A DNA stretch of 36,671 bases, taken from Candidatus Omnitrophota bacterium (GTDB lineage: Bacteria; Omnitrophota; Gorgyraeia; Gygaellales; Profunditerraquicolaceae). Position 1 is the first letter of the stretch. The number at the start of each line of letters is the position of its first letter. This document shows positions 22,552 through 31,771 of the stretch, one piece after another. The DNA lies in the NCBI GenBank assembly GCA_018895075.1, contig JAHIOW010000034.1, forward strand, positions 1 to 36,671, read 5' to 3'. Made by a program: the position numbers and the translations under genes. The notes below the pieces were generated by a model, which saw nothing but the letters and a program-made list of their open reading frames with translations, searched no databases and was not told the DNA's origin.

Positions 22552-24412
22552 TTATTGATCTGATTGCTTGCCTAATCTGCCCGGCGAGGCCATCTTTGGT
22601 TAATCCATATTTCTCTAACAAAATATCCCTTCTGCCGTGGGGTATAAATTCAGTAGGTAAACCAATGTTTATCACCGTAGCTTCTATTGCCTCTCTCACT
22701 GCGCTACCAAATCCTCCTGACAAAATACCCTCTTCCACTGTAAAAATAAACCGGAATGTTGCGCCTATCTTGCGAAATAAATCGATATCCATGGGCTTGA
22801 TAAACCTACTATTTATGACCGTAGCCTGGATGCCTTCTTTTGCTAAAATCTCTGCAGCCAGAAGGCTGGGTGAGACCATACTGCCGAGGGCAATAAGCGC
22901 TATATCTTTACCTTCCCTTAATACTTCTGCTTTGGCTAACTTAATCTCAGTACAAGGTAATGGGATAATTGGTAATTTATCTTTAGGGTATCTAAAAGAT
23001 ACCGGCCTATCTAAATTTATGGCAAATTCCAGCATCGCCTCTAATTCTGCTTTGTCTTTAGGCGCCATCATTACCAGATTAGGAATATTCCTTAAGAAAG
23101 CGATATCAAAAATCCCCTGGTGTGTGGGGCCATCTGCTCCTACTATGCCTGCGCGGTCAATAGCCAAGACTACCCCTAGATTCTGAAGAGCAACCTCCTC
23201 AATAATCTGGTCGTAGGCCCTTTGTAAAAAAGAAGAATATATAGCCACTACAGGCCTTAAGCCTTCTTTGGCTAATCCACTGGCAAAGCAAACTGCATGA
23301 GCCTCGGCAATACCCACATCAAAAAATCTCTCTGGATACAAACCCCGGAATTTATCCAGGCCTGTGCCTTCAGCCATCGCAGCGGTTATGGCCACGATCT
23401 TTTTGTTGCTGGAAGCTAATTCTGCTAATTTCTCACTAAAGGCCTGGGTGTACGTCACGGGGGAGGTAGTTTGTTTTTCGGATAACGCCTTGCCGGTCTT
23501 GATATCAAAAGGGCTTGCGCTATGAAATCTCACCGGCTCATCTTCTGCAGGAGAATAACCTTTGCCTTTTTTAGTAACCACATGCAGCAATATTGGCCCT
23601 TTGATATTCAGGAGATTTTTTAATGTCGGGATGAGGAGATTTAGGTTGTGCCCATCCAAAGGCCCAAAATAACGGAAACCTAACTCCTCAAATAAAATGC
23701 CAGGAATAAATAACCCCTTTAATCCCTCCTCAAATTTATTGGCTATTTTCATGAGGCGGCTTCCTTTGGGGATACGCGATTTCACTAAACTCTCCAGGGA
23801 GTTTCTAAAACGATTATATATCGGTAACGAGATAATTTTATTCAGATACGTGCTTAAGGCCCCCACGTTTGGAGCAATAGATAATTCATTGGTATTCAAG
23901 ATAACCAGAATATCCTTTTTTAGATGTCCGGCGTTGTTCAGGCCTTCAAAACACAACCCACCGCTTAAAGAACCATCACCGATTACTGCTACGACTTTAA
24001 AATATTGCTCATGTTCCGAACAGTCCCGGGCACAGGCAAGCCCCAGGGCCAAAGACACTGCTGTAGAGCTATGTCCGGTGGTAAATTTATCGTATACGGA
24101 TTCATCTTTGGAAGGGAAACCGCTTATCCCCTGGTATTGACGCAGGCTTGCAAAATCTTTATTTCTGCCGGTTAAGATCTTATGGGCATAGGCCTGATGC
24201 CCGACATCAAAGATTATCCTATCCCGCGCCAGATCCAGGCAGTAATGTAAGGCAATAATCAATTCTACCGCCCCTAAGCTCGAGGCAAGATGCCCGCCAG
24301 TATGCGAGACTACCTCGATTATCCTCCCCCTGATCTCTTCTGCCAGTTGCGGGAGTTGTTCTAATCTCAAGGCCTTTAAATCTTCCGGAGTAGTGATTGA
24401 TTCCAATAACAT
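22544..24412 (-). CDS. dxs: 1-deoxy-D-xylulose-5-phosphate synthase
   Basis: First enzyme of the MEP isoprenoid pathway: condenses pyruvate and glyceraldehyde-3-phosphate, thiamine diphosphate-dependent, cytoplasmic. 622 residues is the usual length. Visible motifs: SSLGAVELIIALHYCL, FDVGHQAYAHKILTGR, FPSKDESVYDKFTTGHSSTA, the cofactor motif AVIGDGSLSGGLCFEGLNNA, HVVTKKGKGYSPAE, then the transketolase middle domain ERFFDVGIAEAHAVCFASGL with its conserved Glu, DRAGIVGADGPTHQGIFD, and the C-terminal FTVEEGILSGGFGSAV. All domains are complete. Its ATG shares one base with the xseB stop (TAATG). The same xseA-xseB-dxs order, usually with ispA between, is common in bacteria; ispA is missing here. 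Confidence 0.97.
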   Translation of the reverse strand: MLLESITTPEDLKALRLEQLPQLAEEIRGRIIEVVSHTGGHLASSLGAVELIIALHYCLDLARDRIIFDVGHQAYAHKILTGRNKDFASLRQYQGISGFPSKDESVYDKFTTGHSSTAVSLALGLACARDCSEHEQYFKVVAVIGDGSLSGGLCFEGLNNAGHLKKDILVILNTNELSIAPNVGALSTYLNKIISLPIYNRFRNSLESLVKSRIPKGSRLMKIANKFEEGLKGLFIPGILFEELGFRYFGPLDGHNLNLLIPTLKNLLNIKGPILLHVVTKKGKGYSPAEDEPVRFHSASPFDIKTGKALSEKQTTSPVTYTQAFSEKLAELASSNKKIVAITAAMAEGTGLDKFRGLYPERFFDVGIAEAHAVCFASGLAKEGLRPVVAIYSSFLQRAYDQIIEEVALQNLGVVLAIDRAGIVGADGPTHQGIFDIAFLRNIPNLVMMAPKDKAELEAMLEFAINLDRPVSFRYPKDKLPIIPLPCTEIKLAKAEVLREGKDIALIALGSMVSPSLLAAEILAKEGIQATVINSRFIKPMDIDLFRKIGATFRFIFTVEEGILSGGFGSAVREAIEATVINIGLPTEFIPHGRRDILLEKYGLTKDGLAGQIRQAIRSING

Positions 24413-24660
24413 TAGTTTCCTTGTGCTCCTTGAGATTCGCTGTCATCAAATTTTTCCAAAGAGTATTTACCGTCTTTCTTTATTAGCAGTTCTACTTTAC
24501 GCCGGGCCGCATTTAACATTGCAGAGCACTCTTGAGCCAATTTGATGCCTTCCTCGTATTTCTTTAGTGATTCCCCCAGCGTCAATTTACCACCGGTTAA
24601 CTCTTCGACGATCTTTTGCAAACGCTTGATGTCTTCTTCAAAACTCTGCTTTTCTCTCAT
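24412..24660 (-). CDS. xseB: Exodeoxyribonuclease VII small subunit
   Basis: 82 residues, the usual size. The helical hairpin pattern SFEEDIKRLQKIVEELTGGK, LTLGESLKKYEEGIKLAQEC and LNAARRKVELL is diagnostic of XseB, which coats the large subunit's long helices and is needed for degradation of single-stranded DNA. It overlaps the end of xseA by 23 bases and the dxs start by one, so the three are translationally coupled. Ends with a short polar tail. Confidence 0.95.
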   Translation of the reverse strand: MREKQSFEEDIKRLQKIVEELTGGKLTLGESLKKYEEGIKLAQECSAMLNAARRKVELLIKKDGKYSLEKFDDSESQGAQGN

Positions 24661-25903
24661 CTTTTATTACCTCCTGAACCGCACTTAAAAAAGCTCCTTT
24701 TCCCAGAAAAGTCTTTACCAAATCCCCTGTTTTAAGTTTAGCAACGTCTTTAATGATCGCCTGTTCAGGCATGAGCAGGCTCAAACTATAGCCTCGGGAT
24801 AATATCGCTAAAGGGCTTAAGGCCTCTAATTTCTCGATCAATGCCCTGGTTTGCTCCTGGGTTATATTTAAATAATGTCGCACATTAGAATGTAATACAG
24901 TAGCCAATTCGTCGATAAACTGTTCTTTCTCTATGAGGCGATCCAGGGGGCTCTTGAGCATATGCCGCAAGGTTATAAGTTGATTATGTAAATAGTAAAT
25001 AATTTCAGAGAATGAAGACGCAAGATTCTGTCTATGGCTGTCTAAGTCTGCTAATAACGCATTCTTCTTATCCACAATAATCTTGGCAGCAGCTGAGGGA
25101 GTCTCTACGAATACATCAGCCACTAAGTCTGAGAGAGTGACATTGATTTGATGGCCTACGGCTGAAATTGTGGGAATACCTGAATTGTATATTGCCCTGG
25201 CTACCACTTCTTCGTTAAATGACCAGAGGTCCTCAGTGCTTCCGCCGCCGCGAGAGACGATAATTACATCTACTTGCTGGAATTGATTAAACTCATTAAC
25301 GCCCAGGGCAATCTCTTGGGCAGCTGACTCGCCTTGCACCCGCACCGGCCGAATTACTACATCCGCGCAACTGGCGCCCTTCTTAAGTATCTGCAGTATA
25401 TCCCTAATGGCAGCTGAGCTACTAGAGGTAACCACGCCAACGCGAAATGGCATAAGGGGCAATGGTTTCTTGGCTGCAGGATCAAAAAGACCTTCTTTAA
25501 ATAACCTATTTTTTAATTGCTCAAAGGCCAGTTGTCGTGCGCCAATACCCTCGGGTTCCATCTTTTCTACGATAATTTGATATTGGCCGCGCGGGCCGTA
25601 AACTGTAATACTGCCAAAACAGATTAACTTTAGCCCGTTTTCGATCTTAAATTTTATGCCTTTATTTGCCCGGCTAAACATCACTGCGGTTAATACCGCT
25701 GCTTCGTCTTTTAGGGTAAAATAAAAATGGCCAGAGGCGGCAGGCCTAAAATTAGAAACCTCTCCTTCTACCCAAACCTCGCCAAGCGTATTTTCAAGGA
25801 CTAATTTTATATCCTGGGTAAGCTCAGAGACAGTATATATATGCCGTGGTTGCTTCCTCATGCTGGTTTGCGTATTAAAAAGATCATTTATCTGTTTAGG
25901 CAC
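24638..25903 (-). CDS. xseA: Exodeoxyribonuclease VII large subunit
   Basis: 421 residues. An N-terminal OB fold (about 20-115, VSELTQDIKLVLENTLGEVW, GEVSNFRPAASGHFYFTLKD) is followed by the nuclease domain (PFRVGVVTSSSSAAIRDIL, IIVSRGGGSTEDLWSFNEE) and long C-terminal coiled-coil helices (about 270-370). The catalytic motif normally written GHETD reads GHQIN here, followed by the conserved TLSDLVAD and TPSAAA; two acidic positions are therefore amides (see findings). The best start is GTG at 25903, with GGGAG about 12 bases upstream; an internal ATG 14 codons later has no ribosome site. Forms a complex with XseB for DNA repair. Confidence 0.95.
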   Translation of the reverse strand: MPKQINDLFNTQTSMRKQPRHIYTVSELTQDIKLVLENTLGEVWVEGEVSNFRPAASGHFYFTLKDEAAVLTAVMFSRANKGIKFKIENGLKLICFGSITVYGPRGQYQIIVEKMEPEGIGARQLAFEQLKNRLFKEGLFDPAAKKPLPLMPFRVGVVTSSSSAAIRDILQILKKGASCADVVIRPVRVQGESAAQEIALGVNEFNQFQQVDVIIVSRGGGSTEDLWSFNEEVVARAIYNSGIPTISAVGHQINVTLSDLVADVFVETPSAAAKIIVDKKNALLADLDSHRQNLASSFSEIIYYLHNQLITLRHMLKSPLDRLIEKEQFIDELATVLHSNVRHYLNITQEQTRALIEKLEALSPLAILSRGYSLSLLMPEQAIIKDVAKLKTGDLVKTFLGKGAFLSAVQEVIKDERKAEF

Positions 25904-25922
25904 AACTAAGATTCTCCCTTAC

Positions 25923-27680
25923 TTAATCAGGATGACCGGTTATATTTTGGTTTGGTTCTGTGCTCGGGCTTACTGTCGCAGGGGGGCTTTCAGGCTCCTT
26001 GGGCTTCTTCTTTAAAATAATCATATTCACCGAATAAGGTTCTAACTTTAATATCTCTTGATAAGGGCCCGAAGCGCTTACTTCTTTCTCCTCAATAGGC
26101 ATAAATTGACAGTTAAGGTTACAGGATGAATCTATGGCGTATCTTTGGTATGAATAATCTCCTTTGAGGTTTTTGATATTTATCTTTATGTTGCGGTTGG
26201 TAGAACCGGAGTTCTGGGCTCTATCATTTAACTCCTGAACCTTTTTTAATAGTGTTTTCACCTTATGGCTGGTGCGTAAAGTAGAAATATCTAACTGGCG
26301 AGCCATAATTTCTGTGAGTCTGTCAGATTTAATCAGGCCTAGGAGAGCCCTTCTTTCCCTATCATTCAGGCTGGCTATATTTCTGGATATATAATTTCTG
26401 GCTATCTCCGGGTCTATATAATTATAAATAAGCATAGTAATGTAATCCTTGTCTTTCGTGGCTACCATACCTACAAATTCATCATTTTGTTTGGGCAAGA
26501 CAAACATATTATTTCCAAGATTACCCAGCATTCTAAAAACATTGTATATAGACTTGGAGCCGCCTTTATACTGAGAAGACTCTGCGTCATGCCAGAAGAT
26601 ACCCACATTCCTTACTACGCCCTCTTTATTATTCTGGAAGTCTTCTAGGCAGAAGTAGAGCTGATAAGTAAGCCCTGCCTCATACATATGCCTAAGCCGC
26701 GCGGGGATGTAACTTGCACAGATATGAGACTTATCATATCGTTCTGACAACACATTGGCTTGTCTGTCGTAATTCCATTCATCCACAATTAAAGGAATAT
26801 TGCTGTCAAAACGAAAATAAGAAAGCCAATCCCGGATCAGCCCTACAGCCGCATTATTATATATAGTAGTTTCTTTTTCTGTCCGGGGATCAGTGGAATA
26901 GGCATGCCAGGTAATGAAATCCAAGGGAAGTTTGTAATGGGCGCAAAATTTGATTAGTTCGTATATTAGGCTTCTTTCAGGCGTAACTATGGTATTGCCG
27001 TCGAGATTCTGGAACCACCAACTTACTCCGGGTCCACCAACAGGTATATATATCTTTGTCTCTGCCTTTAATTCCTCTATGGCCTGGGCAACTGCCTGGT
27101 ATAAATTAAGATATTCCTGTTTTCTGCCTAAAAAGAAATCATCTAAATCAGGGGCGCTCCAAACCTCATACCAGATATTATATCTTTTATTACAACTTAA
27201 GTTTCTAATGTGGCTCTTTATTAATTCCTTGAATGCCACAAGATCAACAGGTACGCTTTTCTTATCTAAAACCTTACCCAGGCCTGCAGGCGTACTGAAT
27301 ATATCCAGGATGACTATCCCCCCTGCCTCAGTGACCTTGCGTATCAGATTTTCATAATTATTTAATAACCCGCTTTGTAAATCTTTATCCTTGGCCAATT
27401 CGCTGATTTCCCAAAGGTTATATTGCAGGCGATACATGCCGCTAAATCCAATTTCTTTCTGCCAGATATCCAGAACCTCCCCTGCTGCCAATACCTGTGG
27501 CCAATTTAGCTGATGGTGGTATCCGCGGCCGCTTAAATCAATGTACGGCCTAAAAATCTTAGGCAACGGTATGGTGCTGGAAGTAACATCCAGGGTAAAC
27601 TCAAGATCTGTATCCTGGGCAAACCCTGTAGCAACTAATATACAAATCATACATATCGAAATTACAAAAATTCTAAGCAC
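25923..27680 (-). CDS. Secreted GH39-like glycosidase-fold protein, acid/base residue missing
   Basis: Reading frame opens from 27872, but the first 64 codons of that version are translated intergenic repeat. The GTG at 27680 starts a good signal peptide (LRIFVISICMICILVATGFA-Q), giving 585 residues. The mature part resembles GH39/alpha-L-iduronidase (beta/alpha)8 enzymes: IFRPYIDLSGRG, WYEVWSAPDLDDFF, ITWHAYSTDP and LIVDEWNYDR. In GH39 the acid/base lies in W-N-E-P and the nucleophile in (T/D)-E-W-N. Here the first reads WSAP, so Glu is Ala, while the nucleophile Glu remains. The protein may be a carbohydrate-binding pseudoenzyme. A Pro/Ser-rich tail (PESPPATVSPSTEP) ends it. Located in the operon between ymdB and xseA; no other sugar-processing gene is nearby. 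Confidence 0.8.
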   Translation of the reverse strand: MLRIFVISICMICILVATGFAQDTDLEFTLDVTSSTIPLPKIFRPYIDLSGRGYHHQLNWPQVLAAGEVLDIWQKEIGFSGMYRLQYNLWEISELAKDKDLQSGLLNNYENLIRKVTEAGGIVILDIFSTPAGLGKVLDKKSVPVDLVAFKELIKSHIRNLSCNKRYNIWYEVWSAPDLDDFFLGRKQEYLNLYQAVAQAIEELKAETKIYIPVGGPGVSWWFQNLDGNTIVTPERSLIYELIKFCAHYKLPLDFITWHAYSTDPRTEKETTIYNNAAVGLIRDWLSYFRFDSNIPLIVDEWNYDRQANVLSERYDKSHICASYIPARLRHMYEAGLTYQLYFCLEDFQNNKEGVVRNVGIFWHDAESSQYKGGSKSIYNVFRMLGNLGNNMFVLPKQNDEFVGMVATKDKDYITMLIYNYIDPEIARNYISRNIASLNDRERRALLGLIKSDRLTEIMARQLDISTLRTSHKVKTLLKKVQELNDRAQNSGSTNRNIKINIKNLKGDYSYQRYAIDSSCNLNCQFMPIEEKEVSASGPYQEILKLEPYSVNMIILKKKPKEPESPPATVSPSTEPNQNITGHPD

Positions 27681-27815
27681 TAAATCCGAAATTCTAAACA
27701 AATCCCAATGTCTCAAATTCCAAATTCTAAACTTAAATGTTTGGAATATTGGAAAATTAGAATTTAGAAATTGTTTAGTATTTAGATATTGAGATTTAGG
27801 ATTTAATCTTTGCAT
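27660..27815. repeat. AT-rich TCTAAAT/ATTTAGA palindromic repeat element
   Basis: About 155 bases made of shuffled AAATTCTAAA, CAATGTCTCAAATTCC and ATTTAGGATTT words with near-palindromic order. Such arrays are typical of intergenic dispersed repeats in uncultured bacteria. It lies between ymdB and the GH39-like gene, supplies the last ymdB codons (KIKS, stop), and is translated as the spurious N-terminus of the GH39-like frame. Borders are approximate. Confidence 0.65.
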
Positions 27816-28596
27816 TTGGAAGTTTTTTCTGGACTCTGATAATGGAATTTGCTTTCCCTGTTTGTCCGTCAATATCTAAGACTACACCCTGTAACTGAAG
27901 ATTTTCTTTGGCCACCTCAAACCTTACCGGCACAGCGGTAATGAACCTCTCTAAAACATCTTCCACTCTTCTGCCAATGACTGAATCAAAGGCTCCGGTC
28001 ATACCTACGTCAGTAATATAGGCGCTGCCGCCGGGCAAAATTTTCTCATCTGCGGTCTGTACATGTGTATGGGTACCCAAGACTGCGGATACCCTGCCAT
28101 CCAGATACCAGCCTAAAGCCACTTTTTCAGATGTGGCCTCGGCGTGTATATCCACAATAATTACCTTTATATCTCTGGATAGCAATTCTTGTGCCTGGCG
28201 AGAGGTTTTAAAAGGGCACTCTAATGCCTCCATAAAAACCCTACCCTGAAGGTTTATCACGCCTATCTTCAGCCCGCTTTTACTCTTAAATATGCCCATG
28301 CCTTGGCCCGGAGCGCCGGCAGGAAAATTTAAAGGCCTTAAGATGCGTTCGTCTTTATTAATAATCTCCATGATCTCTCTCTTCTTCCAGATATGATCTC
28401 CTGAGGTAAGAACATCAATATCTAAATCAAATAATTCTTTTGCAACTTTTGCTGTAATACCCGAACCGCCAGCAGCATTCTCCGCATTAGCGATAACAAA
28501 ATCGAGGTTGTATTCTTTTTTTAGCGGCGGCAGAAGCCCCTTCATTACTTCTCTGCCCGGGCTACCTACTATGTCTCCGATAAATAATATTTTCAT
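27796..28596 (-). CDS. ymdB: YmdB-family metallophosphoesterase
   Basis: 266 residues, the TIGR00282/YmdB family, a dinuclear-metal phosphodiesterase shown in Bacillus to hydrolyse 2',3'-cyclic nucleotides and affect biofilm and motility. Metal ligands are all visible: Asp in [12 protein letters not shown], Glu/Asn in [14 protein letters not shown], His in [11 protein letters not shown], His in [11 protein letters not shown] and the pair in [22 protein letters not shown] is also family-typical. No signal peptide; cytoplasmic. It follows rny with an ATGA overlap; rny-ymdB is a conserved bacterial gene pair, supporting both calls. The last five codons and stop are formed by the AT-rich repeat. 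Confidence 0.95.
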   Translation of the reverse strand: MKILFIGDIVGSPGREVMKGLLPPLKKEYNLDFVIANAENAAGGSGITAKVAKELFDLDIDVLTSGDHIWKKREIMEIINKDERILRPLNFPAGAPGQGMGIFKSKSGLKIGVINLQGRVFMEALECPFKTSRQAQELLSRDIKVIIVDIHAEATSEKVALGWYLDGRVSAVLGTHTHVQTADEKILPGGSAYITDVGMTGAFDSVIGRRVEDVLERFITAVPVRFEVAKENLQLQGVVLDIDGQTGKANSIIRVQKKLPNAKIKS

Positions 28597-30146
28597 TTTG
28601 CATACTCAATTGCCCTGGTTTCTCTGATGACTGTCACTTTAATTTGGCCTGGGTACTCCATGCCCTCTTCAATTTTTTTGCGGATATCCCGGGCTAGATT
28701 AATAGCATCACTATCTAAAATCTTATCCGGATGCACAATGATCCGTATCTCGCGACCAGCCTGGATAGCAAAGGCCTTATCCACGCCCTTAAAAAGGTTG
28801 GCTATAGACTCTAACTTATCTAACCTTTTGATGTACGTCTCTAAGGTCTCCCGTCTTGCCCCGGGCCGGCTGGCACTTATTGCATCTGCTGCCACTACCA
28901 GTGCCGCAAAAAGATTTTTGACCTCTACTTCCTCATGATGCGCCTCTATTGCTGCCACAACCTCAGCTGACTCATTATATCTCCTGGCCAAATCTGCTCC
29001 TATCTTGGCGTGCGTACCTTCAATCTGATGATCAACGGCCTTACCTATATCATGTAATAGCCCAATGCGCCGGCCGATTTTAAAGTTTAGTTTTAGTTCT
29101 GAAGCCATCACACCCAAAATAAGGGAGACTTCCTTAGAGTGTTGCAGGGCATTTTGACCGAAGCTAGTACGATATTTCAGGCGGCCTAAGAGTTTAATTA
29201 ACTCTGGAGATAAACCGTCTACCCCGGCATCAAATGCGGCATGCTCTCCCTCTTCGCGTATCTTTGCCTCCATTTCCTTCTTGGTCTTTTCTACTACCTC
29301 TTCGATTCTGCCCGGCTGGATCCTGCCGTCGCTAATCAGCTTATCCAAGCTTAATCGGGCTATCTCTCTGCGCACAGGATCAAAACAAGATATGGTTACT
29401 GCTTCAGGCGTATCATCGATTATAACATCAACCCCTGTAGCCATCTCAAACGCACGGATATTTCTTCCTTCCCTGCCAATAACCCTGCCCTTCATCTCAT
29501 CATTAGGCAGAGTTACCACGCTTACTGTTGACTCTACAGTATGTTCTGCAGCGCATCTTTGTATAGCCAAACTTACAATCTCCCGTGCCCTTTTATCTAA
29601 AGATACGTGTATTTCTTCTTCTTGCCTTTTAATCAATGCTGCCTTCTCAACATTCAACTCTTCATTTAGACGATTCAACAAAATCTGTTTTGCTTCCTCG
29701 GCAGATAAAGAGGCTATCTTCTGTAATCTTTCTTTTTCTTCAACAATGAGTAAATGCAACTGATTGTCTTTTGCCTTTATAACGTCTTCCTGTCTCTTGA
29801 TATTCTCTATCCTTGACTCTATCTCCTTTTCTTTCTTCTCTAAAAGGCCCAGCCGACGCTCAATATTCTCTTCTTTTTGAGCCAGCCTTTTCTCTACATC
29901 AGATAGCTCTTGGCGTCTGGTTTGAGTCTGGCGTTCAAAATCCTGGCGCATCCGATACAATAGATCCTTGGCTTCTAACTCTGCCTCTCGACGCATACCA
30001 TGCGTCTCTTTTTGAGCTTGCTCTAAAATATACTTTGCCTTTGCCTCAGCGTCCTGGATTTTTCGTTCGGCTACATATCTCCTTAAGAAATATCCCATGT
30101 ACGCTGAGAATAAAGCAACAACAATGAATATGATTATATTCAACAT
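28593..30146 (-). CDS. rny: Ribonuclease Y
   Basis: 517 residues, the standard RNase Y layout: N-terminal membrane helix (residues 2-20, [19 protein letters not shown]), a long Glu/Lys/Arg/Gln-rich coiled coil (25-190), a KH domain with [20 protein letters not shown] (about residues 220-245), then the HD domain with [13 protein letters not shown], the metal pair in [13 protein letters not shown], and [12 protein letters not shown]. It is a membrane-anchored endoribonuclease that initiates mRNA decay. The ATG is preceded by GGGGAGG. It starts 45 bases after the cyclo-ligase stop, and its own stop overlaps ymdB. All catalytic residues appear intact. Confidence 0.97.
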   Translation of the reverse strand: MLNIIIFIVVALFSAYMGYFLRRYVAERKIQDAEAKAKYILEQAQKETHGMRREAELEAKDLLYRMRQDFERQTQTRRQELSDVEKRLAQKEENIERRLGLLEKKEKEIESRIENIKRQEDVIKAKDNQLHLLIVEEKERLQKIASLSAEEAKQILLNRLNEELNVEKAALIKRQEEEIHVSLDKRAREIVSLAIQRCAAEHTVESTVSVVTLPNDEMKGRVIGREGRNIRAFEMATGVDVIIDDTPEAVTISCFDPVRREIARLSLDKLISDGRIQPGRIEEVVEKTKKEMEAKIREEGEHAAFDAGVDGLSPELIKLLGRLKYRTSFGQNALQHSKEVSLILGVMASELKLNFKIGRRIGLLHDIGKAVDHQIEGTHAKIGADLARRYNESAEVVAAIEAHHEEVEVKNLFAALVVAADAISASRPGARRETLETYIKRLDKLESIANLFKGVDKAFAIQAGREIRIIVHPDKILDSDAINLARDIRKKIEEGMEYPGQIKVTVIRETRAIEYAK

Positions 30147-30191
30147 AGATTAATCAACCTCCCCACTATTAAACTTTTCAGGATTCAATAA

Positions 30192-30734
30192 TTAGGCAAA
30201 GATGACCTTTTGTATGCCTACATCTCTGGTGGTGGCGGGTATAGAAGGTAAAATTTGGAAATCGAATGCCAAGCCAACAGTAGTTGTCCTGTTGGAAAGT
30301 TGTTTTAAGAAGCGATCGTAGTAACCCTTACCGCGTCCTAAACGGTTACCTTCTTTATCAAAGGCAACCCCTGGCACAATTACAAAGTCTAAATCTTCTA
30401 AGCTGATAAATCTTTTAATCGCAGGCTCGTATACCCTATAAGGGCCTTTTTTAAAACCTCCCCTTTTACCCAATCGAGAAGGCCTTATTATTCTATTTTT
30501 TGTGCAAACCGGCACTGCGACTATCTTACCCAAATTTTGCGCTTCTTTTATCATTTCTTTTGTATTAACCTCGCCATCAAAGGAGATATAAAACATCACT
30601 GCCTTTGCTTTTCTAAAAACCGAACCTCTGAAAAGTTTTTCTTTTATTATTCTACTCTTCCTATTGCGTTCTTCCTCCTTTTGCGCTCTAAGCCTTAATA
30701 AAATTTTATTGCGAATTTGACCCTTTGTCAACAT
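30192..30734 (-). CDS. ygfA: 5-formyltetrahydrofolate cyclo-ligase
   Basis: 180 residues from the ATG at 30734, which has AAGGT just upstream; a GTG at 30761 would add nine residues but lacks a ribosome site. Converts 5-formyl-THF to 5,10-methenyl-THF with ATP. Family motifs: ILLRLRAQKEEERNRKS at the N-terminus, VMFYISFDGEVNTKEMI, AVPVC, VYEPA, DFVIVPGVAFDKEGNRLGRGKGYYDRFL (phosphate and metal site), and the end QILPSIPATTRDVGIQKVIF. It overlaps the NifU-like gene by 29 bases. In E. coli this gene follows the 6S RNA gene; here a 6S-like RNA opens the same transcription unit 2.5 kb upstream. Confidence 0.94.
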   Translation of the reverse strand: MLTKGQIRNKILLRLRAQKEEERNRKSRIIKEKLFRGSVFRKAKAVMFYISFDGEVNTKEMIKEAQNLGKIVAVPVCTKNRIIRPSRLGKRGGFKKGPYRVYEPAIKRFISLEDLDFVIVPGVAFDKEGNRLGRGKGYYDRFLKQLSNRTTTVGLAFDFQILPSIPATTRDVGIQKVIFA

Positions 30735-31116
30735 CTTTACCTTGCCTCTTGTAATAATCACTAATGGCGGCCTTTAAAGCCTGCTCAGCTAACACAGAAC
30801 AATGCATCTTTACGGCAGGCAGCCCTCCTAATGCCTCAGCCACAGCCTTATTAGAAACCTCCAGGGCCTCTTTGACTGTCTTGCCCTTAACCATCTCAGT
30901 AACCATAGAACTTGTACTAATCGCGGCCCCGCATCCAAAAGTCTTAAACTTGGCATCCACAATAATGCCGTTGTCCACCTTTATATACATACGCATTACA
31001 TCGCCACAAATCACGTTCCCGACATTACCAATGCCGCTGGCGTCGGGAATCTCACCCGCGTTTCTGGGGTGCAAAAAATGGTCCATAACTTTTTCTGAAT
31101 AAGATTGCTCTGTCAT
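30706..31116 (-). CDS. NifU/IscU-type iron-sulfur cluster scaffold
   Basis: 136 residues, N-terminal NifU/IscU domain only. It starts YSEKVMDHFLHPRNAGEI and has the three cluster-ligand cysteines: Cys37 in VICGDVM (with Asp39), Cys62 in TFGCGAAISTSSM and Cys106 in KMHCSVLAEQAL. It assembles [2Fe-2S]/[4Fe-4S] clusters and passes them to apoproteins, in cytoplasm. No IscS-like desulfurase is adjacent. The neighbouring MetV-like protein and ferredoxin are plausible iron-sulfur clients (inference). It overlaps the cyclo-ligase gene downstream and is one base from the MetV-like stop upstream. Confidence 0.94.
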   Translation of the reverse strand: MTEQSYSEKVMDHFLHPRNAGEIPDASGIGNVGNVICGDVMRMYIKVDNGIIVDAKFKTFGCGAAISTSSMVTEMVKGKTVKEALEVSNKAVAEALGGLPAVKMHCSVLAEQALKAAISDYYKRQGKDVDKGSNSQ

Positions 31117-31117
31117 T

Positions 31118-31771
31118 TTATTTTGGCATTATTAGCTGGCGCGGCCTTCCTGCCTTCTTAAAATCCTTGGGCCCTTGAATCTTTCTAAATTCATTAATCT
31201 TCTTTCTCTTTTCCATCTCTTTATAGATTAAAACCCAGGCGCAATCGCGCTCTTTATCCGCCTCGCATTTTCCGCGATTCACGCCACCACAAGGGCCATT
31301 CAGGAGTCCTTTGGAACAGAGGGTAATCGGGCAAATACCTCCCGTAATATCTAAGACGCATTCCCCACACATAGAACACTTCTCATAAAAATTACCCTGG
31401 CTATCCATTGCTGCGCCGAATAAGGTATTGCAGGCAGGCAACACTACCAAACCCAGCCTATCATTATCCTTTACTGACTGTACCCCCAAGCCACAAGCCA
31501 GAACCAATACCGCATCTGCCTGGCGTAAAAGTTTTATGTTCTTGGCTAATTCTGTTTTTATCTGGGCGGCCACGCAGGGCGCATCCGGGATACAGGCACC
31601 TAAAATAATTTTACCGTTTCTTTCTAACTCCTGTTGCATCTTCAACAGTTCATCCTTACCGCCGCTCTTGCAGGTAGTGGCGCATTCGCCGCAACCAATG
31701 AGAAAAACCTTATTGTAATCTTTTAAGGCTTTGACTATCTCTTCTAGTGGTTTTTGTTGGCTTATTATCAT
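31118..31771 (-). CDS. Methylenetetrahydrofolate reductase C-terminal-domain protein (MetV-like)
   Basis: 217 residues rich in cysteine. It matches the MTHFR_C / MetV family, the zinc- or cluster-binding partner of MetF in acetogen-type methylene-THF reductase. Motifs: FLIGCGECATTCKSGG, ILGACIPDAPC, VLACGLGVQSV, LPACNTLFGA, EKCSMCGECVLDITGGICP and the signature GLLNGPCGGVNRGKCE followed by DCAWVLIY. Cytoplasmic. The MetF catalytic subunit is not next door, which is unusual because metV and metF are normally adjacent. The neighbouring 5-formyl-THF cyclo-ligase keeps the folate theme. Starts within the last codons of rarA (4-base overlap). Confidence 0.9.
   Translation of the reverse strand: MIISQQKPLEEIVKALKDYNKVFLIGCGECATTCKSGGKDELLKMQQELERNGKIILGACIPDAPCVAAQIKTELAKNIKLLRQADAVLVLACGLGVQSVKDNDRLGLVVLPACNTLFGAAMDSQGNFYEKCSMCGECVLDITGGICPITLCSKGLLNGPCGGVNRGKCEADKERDCAWVLIYKEMEKRKKINEFRKIQGPKDFKKAGRPRQLIMPK

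Noticed and set aside
27681-27872. First 64 residues of the long GH39-like frame
   Set aside because: They translate the AT-rich repeat and the end of ymdB; a signal peptide begins at the GTG at 27680.
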